Part shown: positions 1 to 9,724 of the stretch, piece by piece
Layout: each line of letters begins with the position of its first letter
Numbering within the stretch: position 1 is the stretch's first letter
Source: Syntrophaceae bacterium UBA1411
GTDB taxonomy: Bacteria > Desulfobacterota > Syntrophia > Syntrophales > Smithellaceae
Assembly (NCBI GenBank): GCA_002304995.1
Contig: DBPV01000036.1
Coordinates: forward strand, 9,839-22,160
Direction of reading: 5' to 3'
Length of the DNA: 12,322 bases
Notes under the pieces: model-generated
What the model saw: the letters and a program-made list of their open reading frames with translations, nothing else
The model's database searches: none
What the model was told of the DNA's origin: nothing
Translations under genes and position numbers: made by a program

Positions 1-3176
<3,176 letters not shown>

Positions 3177-3180
<4 letters not shown>

Positions 3181-4616
3181 CGCCGTCCCTGCCGGAAGTT
3201 TTTGACGATGCCGCAACCGACCCCGGCCGCCCCCGCGAGGAGTGCGGCATTTTTGCCATCTACGGACACGAAGACGCGGCGCGCGTGGCCTATTTCGGCC
3301 TTTTCGCCCTGCAGCACCGCGGCCAGGAATCGGCCGGAATTGTCGCGTCCGACGGCTGCCGCGTTTCCGAACACAAGGGCATGGGGCTGGCCTCCGCCGT
3401 CTTCAAGGAATCCATTTTGCAGAAACTGCCTGGGTCGCTGGCGATCGGCCACGTGCGCTACTCCACGACCGGATCTTCCACCATTTCCAACGCCCAGCCT
3501 TTTCTGGCGCATGTGGGCGAGGAGTATTACGCGCTGGGGCACAACGGCAACATCGTGAACGCACAGAAACTGCGCACGGACCTGGAAAACACCGGGTCGA
3601 TTTTTCAATCGACCATGGACAGCGAAGTGATCATCCATCTGATGGCGCCGCATTTGAAAAAAGGGCTGTCCGAGGCCCTGTCGCTGGCGCTTAAAAAAGT
3701 GGAAGGCGCCTACTCCCTCGTGATGCTCACACGCGACAAGATCGTCGCCGCCCGCGATCCCCGCGGCTTCCGGCCGCTGGCGCTGGGGCGGCTCAACGGC
3801 GGCTGGGTGGTGGCGTCGGAAACCTGCGCGTTTGACCTGGTGGGCGCCGAATATATCCGGGACGTCGAGCCGGGGGAAATTCTGATCATCGACGCGCAGG
3901 GCTATCAGAGCCTCAAGCCCTTCCAGCCGACGAAGCACTGCCACTGCATTTTCGAATTGATTTATTTCGCCCGCCCCGACAGCCAGATCTTCGGCCAGAA
4001 TGTCTATCTGTGCCGCAAGCGCCTGGGCCGCGAACTGGCGCGGGAATATCGGCCGGACGTGGATCTGGTGATGCCGTTTCCGGATTCGGGAAACTATGCC
4101 GCGCTGGGTTATGCCGAGGAAAGCGGCCTGCCGTTTGAGATGGGCATGATCCGCAACCACTACGTCGGCCGGACGTTTATCCAGCCCACGCAGCCGATGC
4201 GCGATTTTGCCGTCCGCGTCAAGCTCAATCCGGTCAAGCCGCTGCTGACAGGAAAAAAAGTGCTGATCGTCGAGGATTCCATCATCCGCGGCACCACCAG
4301 CCGCAACCGCGTGAAAAACCTGCACGGCATCGGCATCCGGGAAATCCACATGGTCATCAGTTGTCCGCCCACGCTGTTTCCCTGTCCCTACGGCATCGAC
4401 TTTTCGTCCAAGGGCGAACTCATTGCCGCCGTCCGGGAAAATGAAAAAGCCATCGCCGATTTTATCGGCCTGGATTCTCTGCATTACCTGACGGTTGAAG
4501 GCATGGTCCGCGCCACCGGCCTGCCGCACAGCCAGTTTTGCCTGGCCTGCTACACCGGCGACTATCCTATTGCCCCGCCCGAAATACTGGACAAGTATTG
4601 CCTGGAATTGAAATAG
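3177..4616 (+). CDS. purF: Amidophosphoribosyltransferase, Fe-S (B. subtilis) type
   Basis: PurF catalyses the first committed step of purine synthesis, converting PRPP and glutamine to 5-phosphoribosylamine. The 479-residue protein has an N-terminal Ntn glutaminase domain whose nucleophile is Cys23 in EECGIFAIYGH. The 22 preceding residues therefore look like a propeptide that must be removed, as in B. subtilis PurF. GHNGN at 121-125 fits the glutaminase oxyanion region. The PRPP-binding loop VLIVEDSIIRGTTS is at 362-375. Four cysteines match the [4Fe-4S] ligands of the B. subtilis enzyme: Cys257 (before IFELIYFARPDS), Cys403 (FPCPYGID), Cys455 and Cys458 (FCLACYTG). AGGAG at 3161-3165 lies inside the carB end, 11 bases before the ATG, and the start overlaps the carB stop as ATGA. 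This implies translational coupling. No alternative downstream in-frame start precedes Cys23. Confidence 0.98.
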
Positions 4617-4643
4617 GAAATTGAATCCGGCGCATCAAGACAC

Positions 4644-4696
4644 GGGAACGGTCCAAAAGCGCAGCTTTCCGGACCGTTCCCGCAGAAGAATTTTTT
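4644..4696 (+). terminator. Hairpin with downstream T-run after purF
   Basis: GGGAACGGTCC (4644-4654) pairs perfectly with GGACCGTTCCC (4671-4681). An inner AAAGC/GCTTT stem (4656-4660 with 4664-4668) leaves a three-base loop, giving a long, nearly continuous hairpin. Six T's follow at 4691-4696, but nine bases separate them from the stem, which is looser than a standard intrinsic terminator. On the opposite strand there is no U-tract after the hairpin. It therefore most likely ends the carB-purF transcript between two convergent transcription units. The stop codon of the convergent crotonase gene overlaps the T-run. Confidence 0.5.
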
Positions 4697-5495
4697 ATTT
4701 GCCTTTGAAATCCGCCGGACGTCTTTCCAGGAAAGCAATCACCGCTTCCTTCATGTCGTCCGTCATGAGCAGCGAGGCGTTTTTCTGAACCGCCATGGAC
4801 ATGCCTTCGTAAACATTCACATACCGGCTGAAATTCAGGACTTCCTTCGTGCTTCTGATGCCCAGGGGGGCGTTGGCGGCGATCTGGGCGGCCAGTTTCT
4901 GCGCGGCATTCATCAGGCCGGCCTGATCGGCGTACACATGGTTGACAAGCCCCATCTTTTCGGCGTCGCGCGCGGAATAGTTGGCGGCGGTGTAGGCCAT
5001 CTCGCGGGCAAATCCCTGGCCGACGATCATCGGCAGCCGCTGGAGAACGCCCATGTCCGCAACGATGCCGATATTGGCTTCCTTGAGACAGAAGACCGCG
5101 TCTTCCGTGCACAGGCGGATGTCGCAGGCGGAAATCAAATCCAGACCGCCGCCGATGCATTTGCCGTGAACGGCCGCAATAACCGGCTTGGGGCATTCCT
5201 CGATGAAGTTGCAGCAGTCAAACAGGGGCTGGGAGTCGCGGATCATGTCCAGGACGCCCTTGACCGTGCCGATCGCCCCGCCGGCCGCTTCTTTCAAATC
5301 CAGTCCGGCGCAGAAGATTCTGGCCTTGCTGCAAAAGATGACGGCCCGGACGTCGTCGTTGGCGCCCAGTTCGCGGAAGACGGCGGCGATTTCCGCGGCA
5401 AAGGAAAGGCTGAGCGCGTTGAGGGCGTCCACGCGCGCCATGGCGACGGTGGCCACGTGATTTTCAATTTTCAGATCAATGTACTGGTAGGTCAT
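4695..5495 (-). CDS. Crotonase-family protein, dienoyl-CoA isomerase (ECH1)-like
   Basis: This 266-residue crotonase-fold enzyme acts on an acyl-CoA thioester in the cytoplasm. The oxyanion-hole segments are FCAGLDLKEA (61-70) and GKCIGGGLDL (111-120). The active-site residues are Asp119 (GGGLD), Glu139 (LKEAN) and Asp147 (IVADMG). Their spacing of 20 and 8 residues is exactly that of Asp176, Glu196 and Asp204 in rat delta3,5-delta2,4-dienoyl-CoA isomerase. The surrounding segments DLISACDIR and GVLQRLP also resemble that enzyme. A normal hydratase has Glu at the first position and Gly at the third, so plain enoyl-CoA hydratase is less likely. The start at 5495 is chosen because AAGGAGG sits four bases upstream. 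A longer frame upstream to 5540 adds 15 unconserved residues across this ribosome-binding site. It is probably cotranscribed downstream of the aminotransferase gene, with a 74-base gap. Whether it isomerises dienoyl-CoA from unsaturated fatty acids or from ring-derived intermediates cannot be told. Confidence 0.8.
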   Translation of the reverse strand: MTYQYIDLKIENHVATVAMARVDALNALSLSFAAEIAAVFRELGANDDVRAVIFCSKARIFCAGLDLKEAAGGAIGTVKGVLDMIRDSQPLFDCCNFIEECPKPVIAAVHGKCIGGGLDLISACDIRLCTEDAVFCLKEANIGIVADMGVLQRLPMIVGQGFAREMAYTAANYSARDAEKMGLVNHVYADQAGLMNAAQKLAAQIAANAPLGIRSTKEVLNFSRYVNVYEGMSMAVQKNASLLMTDDMKEAVIAFLERRPADFKGK

Positions 5496-5499
5496 ATCT

Positions 5500-5506
5500 C
5501 CTCCTT
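5500..5506 (-). promoter_or_regulatory. Ribosome-binding site fixing the crotonase start
   Basis: On the minus strand this reads AAGGAGG, a strong Shine-Dalgarno sequence four bases before the ATG at 5495. It rules out the longer in-frame start at 5540. Confidence 0.85.
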
Positions 5507-5569
5507 GCGGGAATGTGTTCCGGTCAGCGGGCTCCACCATACGCCAAGCGGGTGGTTTTGTCCATGGCC

Positions 5570-6715
5570 TTACTTTTTTCGCTCAAGATACCGTTCCAGG
5601 CGGTTCATCCCTTCTTTGAGGTTTTCCAGGGAGGTGGCGTAGGAAAACCGCAGAAATCCCTCGCCGCCGCTGCCGAAGTCGATGCCCGGCGTGACGCCGA
5701 CCTTGGCCTCTTCGGTGATGCGGAAAGCCTCCCGGTAGGAATCCGCAAATAATTTCCGTCCGTCGGCAAAGACGTAAAACGCGCCGGTCGGCTCGACATG
5801 AACGGTAAAGCCCATGCCGGCAAGCCGCTCCAGCATGAAGCGGCGCCGCTCGTCGTAGGTCGCGACCATGGCCGACACGTCGTCTGCGGCCTGCGTGAGC
5901 GCGGCAATGCCCGCCCACTGAATAAAGCCATTGGCCGAAATCATGAAATTCTGATGGATGCGCTGCATTACGGCGCTGAATTTTCGGGGAAAGATCAGGT
6001 AGCCCAGCCGCCAGCCGGTCATGGCGTAGCGCTTGGAAAAACCGTTGATGACGAAGGCCTTGTCCGTGAATTCCAGGATGGAATGGGCTTTTCCCCGGTA
6101 CACCAGGCCGTGATAGATTTCATCGGAAATGATGTAGGCCGAATCGAACCTGGCGATGTCCTGCATTTGCTCGCGGGTCATGACGATGCCGGTCGGATTG
6201 CAGGGCGAGTTGATCACGATGGCCTTGGTCCGGCGCGAGAGCTTGCGGGCGATGTCCGTGTGGCGGTACTGGAATCCCTCTTCCGGATAGGTGAGGATCT
6301 CCTGAAGCGAGCCGCCCGCCGCGAGAATAAAATTCTGATAGCAGGGATAGCGGGGATTGGAGACAATCACTTCGTCGCCCGCGTCGAGCAGGGCCAGCAT
6401 CGCGAAGAGCAAAAGGGGGGACGTTCCGGTTGAGACCAGCACCTGGTCGGGCGTGATCGACACACCGTATTCCTGCCGATAGGTTTCGCAGATCGCCTGG
6501 CGCAGCTCCAGCAGTCCCAGCGCGTGGGTGTAGCGGGTCCGGTTGTTTCTTAGCGCCGCAATGGCCGCTTCCGTGATGACGGCGGGCGTGGGAAAATCCG
6601 GCTCGCCCACCTCCAGGTGAATGATGTGCTCGCCCTTTCGCTCCAGCTCCTCCACCTTCGCCATGACATCCATGACGATGAAAGAGGTGAATTCGGATGC
6701 GCGTTTTGAGATCAT
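5570..6715 (-). CDS. Class I/II PLP-dependent aminotransferase
   Basis: The 381-residue enzyme belongs to the fold-type I aspartate/aromatic aminotransferase group, which moves an amino group between an amino acid and a 2-oxo acid using pyridoxal phosphate. The class I signature GFSKRYAMTGWRLG (225-238) holds the Schiff-base lysine Lys228. Asn173 in SPCNPTG contacts the cofactor, and Asp198 with Tyr201 in SDEIYHG are the usual partners of the pyridine nitrogen and O3'. Near the C terminus, FLRFSYA carries the expected carboxylate-binding arginine. The start at 6715 is preferred because a purine-rich GGGAGAGG lies just upstream and family similarity begins here (ISKRASEF). An extension to 6805 is low-complexity and unconserved. 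The gene diverges from the ferredoxin/AOR pair and precedes the crotonase gene on the same strand. The substrate cannot be read from the sequence. An aromatic or branched-chain preference is possible. Confidence 0.9.
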   Translation of the reverse strand: MISKRASEFTSFIVMDVMAKVEELERKGEHIIHLEVGEPDFPTPAVITEAAIAALRNNRTRYTHALGLLELRQAICETYRQEYGVSITPDQVLVSTGTSPLLLFAMLALLDAGDEVIVSNPRYPCYQNFILAAGGSLQEILTYPEEGFQYRHTDIARKLSRRTKAIVINSPCNPTGIVMTREQMQDIARFDSAYIISDEIYHGLVYRGKAHSILEFTDKAFVINGFSKRYAMTGWRLGYLIFPRKFSAVMQRIHQNFMISANGFIQWAGIAALTQAADDVSAMVATYDERRRFMLERLAGMGFTVHVEPTGAFYVFADGRKLFADSYREAFRITEEAKVGVTPGIDFGSGGEGFLRFSYATSLENLKEGMNRLERYLERKK

Positions 6716-6850
6716 GGTCCTCTCCCTGTCTCTTGACTCTGCGGCCTGTTCCGGTCCGCAGGAGCCGTCCGCGTCTTCTCTATGGTGATTGGCTGAATTT
6801 TTCAACCTTTTATTGACGCCCGGGCGGCGGCAACGCGTGCGGCCATTCCG

Positions 6851-6880
6851 TTGCGGATATTAATTGAATGGTATTATAAT
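6851..6880 (+). promoter_or_regulatory. Candidate promoter of ferredoxin-AOR operon
   Basis: TTGCGG at 6851-6856 could serve as a weak -35. The -10 could be TATTAT at 6872-6877, preceded by TGG as in an extended -10, or the overlapping TATAAT at 6875-6880 with an 18-base spacer. Transcription from here would give a leader of about 125 bases before the ferredoxin start. The match at -35 is poor, so this is tentative. Confidence 0.35.
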
Positions 6881-7000
6881 TTTTAATATATATTTTTTTC
6901 TGAATTATATTTTCTTGCATCCGCCGGCGCGTTGGTTTATATGTTTCCCCGCAAGCCCCCCATGCGCTGGAGGGCGGACCGGGGCGAATGCAGCGCCCCA

Positions 7001-7007
7001 AGGGAGG
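7001..7007 (+). promoter_or_regulatory. Ribosome-binding site fixing the ferredoxin start
   Basis: AGGGAGG sits five bases before the ATG at 7013. It decides against an in-frame TTG start at 6932, which lacks such a site and would add 27 residues without family resemblance. Confidence 0.85.
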
Positions 7008-7012
7008 CACTC

Positions 7013-7429
7013 ATGAGCTATGCGATAACGGAGTTGTGCACGGGCTGCGGAGCCTGCATGAGGTTGTGTCCGGTTTCCGCCATCACGGGGGAAAAGAAGC
7101 AGCCGCACCGGATCTCCGCGTCTCTTTGCATCGAATGCGGCGCCTGCGGCAGGATCTGCGCGGCGTCCGCGGTCCTGGACGACTCGGGGAAGACCGTCCC
7201 GAAGATGAAAAAATCGGAATGGCCCAGGCCCGTGATCACAAGAGAGCTTTGCGTCGCCTGTGAAAACTGCGTGGCCGTCTGTCCCGCACAGGCGCTGGCC
7301 ATGGCCGATGAGGCGCTGCCGCTGGCGGACAATTACGCCGTTTTGGCCCGGCCCGCGAAGTGCGTTTCCTGCGGCTGGTGCCGGGACCATTGCCTTTTCG
7401 ATGCCATCGTCATGGAGGGGGCGTCATGA
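7013..7429 (+). CDS. Four-cluster [4Fe-4S] polyferredoxin, probable AOR electron-transfer subunit
   Basis: This 138-residue protein contains four complete CxxCxxCxxxC motifs: Cys9/12/15/19, Cys39/42/45/49, Cys80/83/86/90 and Cys117/120/123/127. That makes 16 cysteines, enough for four [4Fe-4S] clusters arranged as two ferredoxin-like halves joined by a charged linker (about 56-75). No signal peptide or membrane segment is present, so it is cytoplasmic. Its stop overlaps the start of the AOR catalytic gene as ATGA, indicating a complex made in fixed ratio. The arrangement matches AorA of Aromatoleum aromaticum, the four-cluster subunit that wires the tungsten subunit AorB to its electron acceptor. 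BamC of class II benzoyl-CoA reductase has three clusters as I recall it, which makes that alternative less likely. Assignment as the AOR partner is inferred from motif count and gene order. Confidence 0.9.
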   Translation: MSYAITELCTGCGACMRLCPVSAITGEKKQPHRISASLCIECGACGRICAASAVLDDSGKTVPKMKKSEWPRPVITRELCVACENCVAVCPAQALAMADEALPLADNYAVLARPAKCVSCGWCRDHCLFDAIVMEGAS

Positions 7430-9300
7430 AAGAAATCCGCGGAACAAGCAACCGGTATCTTTTCATCGATCTGACGAATCAAGCGTGGCGGGTTCATCAG
7501 GCGTCCGCGGACGATCTGAAAAATTTCCTGGGCGGCAAGGGCCTGGCCCTCAAGATTTATTACGATCTCTGCAAGGACCGGCTGGCCGAAATCGATCCGC
7601 TGGGGCCGGACAATTTGCTCATCTTTGCCAACGGCGTCCTGCTTACCACCGGCGCGCCCTGCTCGGCGCGCTTCGAAGTTCTGACCAGGTCGCCGCTTAC
7701 CGGCTACATGGTGGCGTCTTCCTGCGGCGGGCCTTTCGGCGAAGCCTGCAAAACGGCCGGCTGGGACGGCGTGATCGTTGCCGGCCGGGCGGAAAAGCCC
7801 GTGGTCGTGCGTTTCGACGACCGGGAGGTCGTCTTCGAGGACGCGGGGGACCTCTGGGGTGCCGGCACGCGGCGAACCCAGGAGGAGCTCCTGAAAAGTC
7901 CGAAGGACGGAGCGGCGGTCATCGGGCCGGCGGGCGAAAACCAGGTGCTTTACGCCAATATCTGCTCCGGACACCGCTTTGCCGGACGCGGCGGCGTGGG
8001 CGCCGTAATGGGCGCGAAGCATCTCAAGGCGCTCGTGGCGCGCGGCAAGGAGTACCGCTTTGTTCCCGTCGACCGGGAGAAGTTCGCCCGGACCCTCAAG
8101 AAAGCCAAGGCGCACATCCGCCGCAGCCCCTTCACCCAGGGGCTCAAGGCCTACGGCACCAACATGAACACGCGCTTCGGCATCGACAGCGGCTATACGC
8201 CGGTGCGCAACTTCCGGGACCGCTATCATCCGCGAACCGAGGAAACCACAGGCGAGGTCATGGCCCGCCGCTACAACACGCGCCATTCCACCTGTCGCTA
8301 CTGTTCCGTTTTGTGCGGGCACAAGGGGATGTATCCCGACGGCAAAATGCGGGTCGTGTCCGAGTACGAGACGACCGGAATGTTCGGCAGCAACATCGGC
8401 AATTTCGATACCGACAGGATCGGCGTCTGGAATGAAGCGATGAACGACCTCGGCATGGACACGATTTCGGCGGGCGGCACGATCGCCTGGGCGATGGAAG
8501 CCGGCGAAAAGGGGCTGCGCCAAACCGAACTTTCCTTTGACCATCACGACAACATCGGCCAAATCCTCGAGGACATTGCCTGCCGGCGGGGAGAAGGAAC
8601 GGAGCTCGCGGACGGAACGAAGCGCCTCAGCGAAAAATACGGCGGCAAGGCTTTCGCCATGCACACCAAGGGGCTTGAGTTTGCCGCTTACGATCCGCGC
8701 GGCTGCTGGGGGCACGGCCTGTCGTATGCGGTGCACAACAAGGGCGGCTGCCATCTGGGCTCGTATCTGGTCAGCCTGGAGGTTCTGCTGGGCTATATGC
8801 CGCCTCTGACCACGCTCGGCAAGGCGTCCTGGGTCGTCTTCTGCGAGGATGTTTTCGCCGGCATCAATTCGCTTCAGACCTGTCTGTTCACGGCTTTATC
8901 CATCATGACCGAGCCGGTCGTTCCCAAATATCTGCCCAAGGCCATGCTGAACGTGGCCACGATTGTGTTTCCCAAAATATCGCAGTCGCTGATGAACTGG
9001 AGCGTTTATGCCGATTTCTTTTCCGCGATCACCGGCATTCCCATGAACCAGTGGCAGTTTAAAAAAGCGGGCGAACGCATCACCAAGCTGGAACGCTACA
9101 TGAACGTCCGGATGGGGCAGACGCCCGGCGAGGATACCCTGCCGGACCGCTTTACCAAAGAGGCGGTCACCAAATATCCCGTGGCGTCCGCCGTGCCGAT
9201 CGCGCGGATGGTCAGACAGTACTACCGCATCCGGAAATACGATCCGCAAACGGCCGGACCCTCCGAAAAGGATCTCCGGCGCCTGGGCATTGCCGTTTAG
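7426..9300 (+). CDS. Aldehyde:ferredoxin oxidoreductase family, tungsten-pterin catalytic subunit
   Basis: This 624-residue AOR-family enzyme would oxidise an aldehyde to a carboxylic acid, or run in reverse, using a tungsten-bis-pyranopterin and one [4Fe-4S] cluster in the cytoplasm. The N-terminal pterin-binding domain has FLGGKGLALK (34-43) and the hallmark RFAGRGGVGAVMG (184-196). Cluster ligands are Cys290, Cys293 and Cys297 in STCRYCSVLCG plus Cys486 in NSLQTC. The second pterin loop is NDLGMDTIS (340-348). Glu313 in SEYE and His443 in GGCHLGS correspond to active-site residues of Pyrococcus AOR, and KGLEFAAYDPRG (415-426) is family-typical. GGAGGGG seven to twelve bases upstream supports the ATG at 7426, which overlaps the ferredoxin stop. 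The substrate is unknown. Related tungsten proteins such as BamB reduce benzoyl-CoA, so the family name does not prove aldehyde chemistry. No flavin subunit (AorC) follows. Confidence 0.92.
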   Translation: MKEIRGTSNRYLFIDLTNQAWRVHQASADDLKNFLGGKGLALKIYYDLCKDRLAEIDPLGPDNLLIFANGVLLTTGAPCSARFEVLTRSPLTGYMVASSCGGPFGEACKTAGWDGVIVAGRAEKPVVVRFDDREVVFEDAGDLWGAGTRRTQEELLKSPKDGAAVIGPAGENQVLYANICSGHRFAGRGGVGAVMGAKHLKALVARGKEYRFVPVDREKFARTLKKAKAHIRRSPFTQGLKAYGTNMNTRFGIDSGYTPVRNFRDRYHPRTEETTGEVMARRYNTRHSTCRYCSVLCGHKGMYPDGKMRVVSEYETTGMFGSNIGNFDTDRIGVWNEAMNDLGMDTISAGGTIAWAMEAGEKGLRQTELSFDHHDNIGQILEDIACRRGEGTELADGTKRLSEKYGGKAFAMHTKGLEFAAYDPRGCWGHGLSYAVHNKGGCHLGSYLVSLEVLLGYMPPLTTLGKASWVVFCEDVFAGINSLQTCLFTALSIMTEPVVPKYLPKAMLNVATIVFPKISQSLMNWSVYADFFSAITGIPMNQWQFKKAGERITKLERYMNVRMGQTPGEDTLPDRFTKEAVTKYPVASAVPIARMVRQYYRIRKYDPQTAGPSEKDLRRLGIAV

Positions 9301-9325
9301 CCTGTGTCTCATGCCGACGATTTTC

Positions 9326-9354
9326 TTGACACGCCGCAAGCCGTCCCTTATACT
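9326..9354 (+). promoter_or_regulatory. Near-consensus sigma-70 promoter
   Basis: TTGACA (9326-9331) and TATACT (9349-9354) are separated by exactly 17 bases. Transcription should start near 9361. It lies only 25 bases after the AOR stop and 370 bases before the next start codon, so its first product is a non-coding leader or small RNA. The element resembles the promoter at 11319-11347. Confidence 0.8.
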
Positions 9355-9360
9355 CCGCCT

Positions 9361-9506
9361 TCAGACATGTTCCGTTCGCAGAATATCCGTTTGTCAGGCG
9401 TAAACCCGTCCCGGCCCGATGAAAACGGATATCAGACCCTTCACCGTGAAGGCAGCACCACCATGCATTGATCCCGCTTTCCGAGAAAACGGGATTGTAG
9501 TTTTTT
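9361..9506 (+). ncRNA. Candidate structured small RNA or leader RNA
   Basis: The segment between the promoter at 9326-9354 and the terminator ending at 9506 would give an RNA of about 146 bases with no convincing coding potential. It can fold into three hairpins. The first has ATATCCGTTT (9383-9392) pairing perfectly with AAACGGATAT (9423-9432), with further short pairing (GGC with GCC) inside the loop. The second is CCTTCA-CCG-TGAAGG (9438-9452). The third is the terminator hairpin. I compared it from memory with SRP, 6S, GEMM, fluoride and Moco-type RNAs and saw no match. It could be an independent sRNA, an attenuator or riboswitch for the exported-protein gene, or only the 3' trailer of the AOR transcript. 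Confidence 0.4.
9471..9506 (+). terminator. Probable intrinsic terminator
   Basis: ATCCCG (9471-9476) pairs with CGGGAT (9490-9495). Inside, TTTC (9478-9481) pairs with GAAA (9485-9488), with one C-A mismatch between the stems and a CGA loop. Six T's follow at 9501-9506 after five bases. It could end both the AOR operon, which has no nearer terminator, and any RNA started at about 9361. Confidence 0.6.
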
Positions 9507-9631
9507 CCCGAAGCGGCGTTGCATCATTTTTGTCCCGGTTTTAAAAAAACGCCGCATCTTTCATTCATCGCACACGGATGGCAAAGGTTTGGCCATGCCC
9601 GCTTCAAAGACGGCTTTTCCGCCGCGTCTGG

Positions 9632-9648
9632 CAGCGGCCATGCCGCTG
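9632..9648 (+). repeat. Compact GC hairpin in leader region
   Basis: CAGCGGC and GCCGCTG form a perfect seven-base-pair stem around a three-base loop, followed by TTGTTTTC. It could be a weak second terminator or a leader structure about 75 bases upstream of the next gene. The short imperfect T-stretch leaves this open. Confidence 0.4.
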
Positions 9649-9712
9649 TTGTTTTCGGAGAGGGATGCCGTCGTTCGGCCGCGCAGGCGGTGACAAAAGG
9701 AATTTTGCAAAG

Positions 9713-9718
9713 AGGAGG
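9713..9718 (+). promoter_or_regulatory. Ribosome-binding site fixing exported-protein start
   Basis: AGGAGG lies six bases before the ATG at 9725. This start places a clean signal peptide at the N terminus. A longer in-frame start at 9578 would put 49 Arg- and Cys-rich, non-secretory residues ahead of it. Confidence 0.9.
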
Positions 9719-9724
9719 ACAGTC

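Larger units (their letters stand above)
6716..7012. other. Divergent intergenic region with AT-rich core
   Basis: This 297-base gap separates the minus-strand aminotransferase from the plus-strand ferredoxin/AOR operon. Both flanks are GC-rich, but about 6857-6916 is almost pure A+T, with runs such as TTTTTTT. Promoters for both directions are expected here. A plus-strand candidate is listed separately. On the minus strand TATAAT-like hexamers occur (6878-6873 and 6909-6904) but have no convincing -35 partner. No small gene with a ribosome-binding site was seen. Confidence 0.6.
9301..9724. other. 424-base gene-free region between AOR and exported protein
   Basis: This gap holds a near-consensus sigma-70 promoter (9326-9354), a run of three predicted hairpins ending in a terminator-like element (up to 9506), then about 200 bases before the ribosome-binding site of the next gene. 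The second part contains only one compact hairpin (9632-9648) and no convincing coding sequence. A 69-codon open frame from a TTG at 9519 has no ribosome-binding site and runs into the next gene out of frame. Confidence 0.6.

Noticed and set aside
5496..5569. Terminator between the aminotransferase and crotonase genes
   Set aside because: A CCACC/GGTGG hairpin can form on the minus strand but no U-tract follows, so cotranscription remains the simpler view.
7333..8754. 473-codon open frame on the minus strand opposite AOR
   Set aside because: The plus-strand frame carries all AOR motifs. The antisense frame has no recognisable domain and is explained by GC-rich codon bias.
7013..9300. BamBC of class II benzoyl-CoA reductase
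   Set aside because: The small subunit has four rather than three cluster motifs and no other bam genes are present, so AorAB fits better, though the catalytic subunit alone does not exclude it.
9361..9506. SRP RNA or a known riboswitch
   Set aside because: A GAAGGCAGC stretch briefly recalled SRP RNA, but the conserved SRP apical loop and flanking stem are absent. GEMM, fluoride and Moco consensus features were not found either.
9519..9547. Second promoter (TTGCAT, then TAAAAA) closer to the exported-protein gene
   Set aside because: Both hexamers match the consensus poorly, so it was not listed as a feature.
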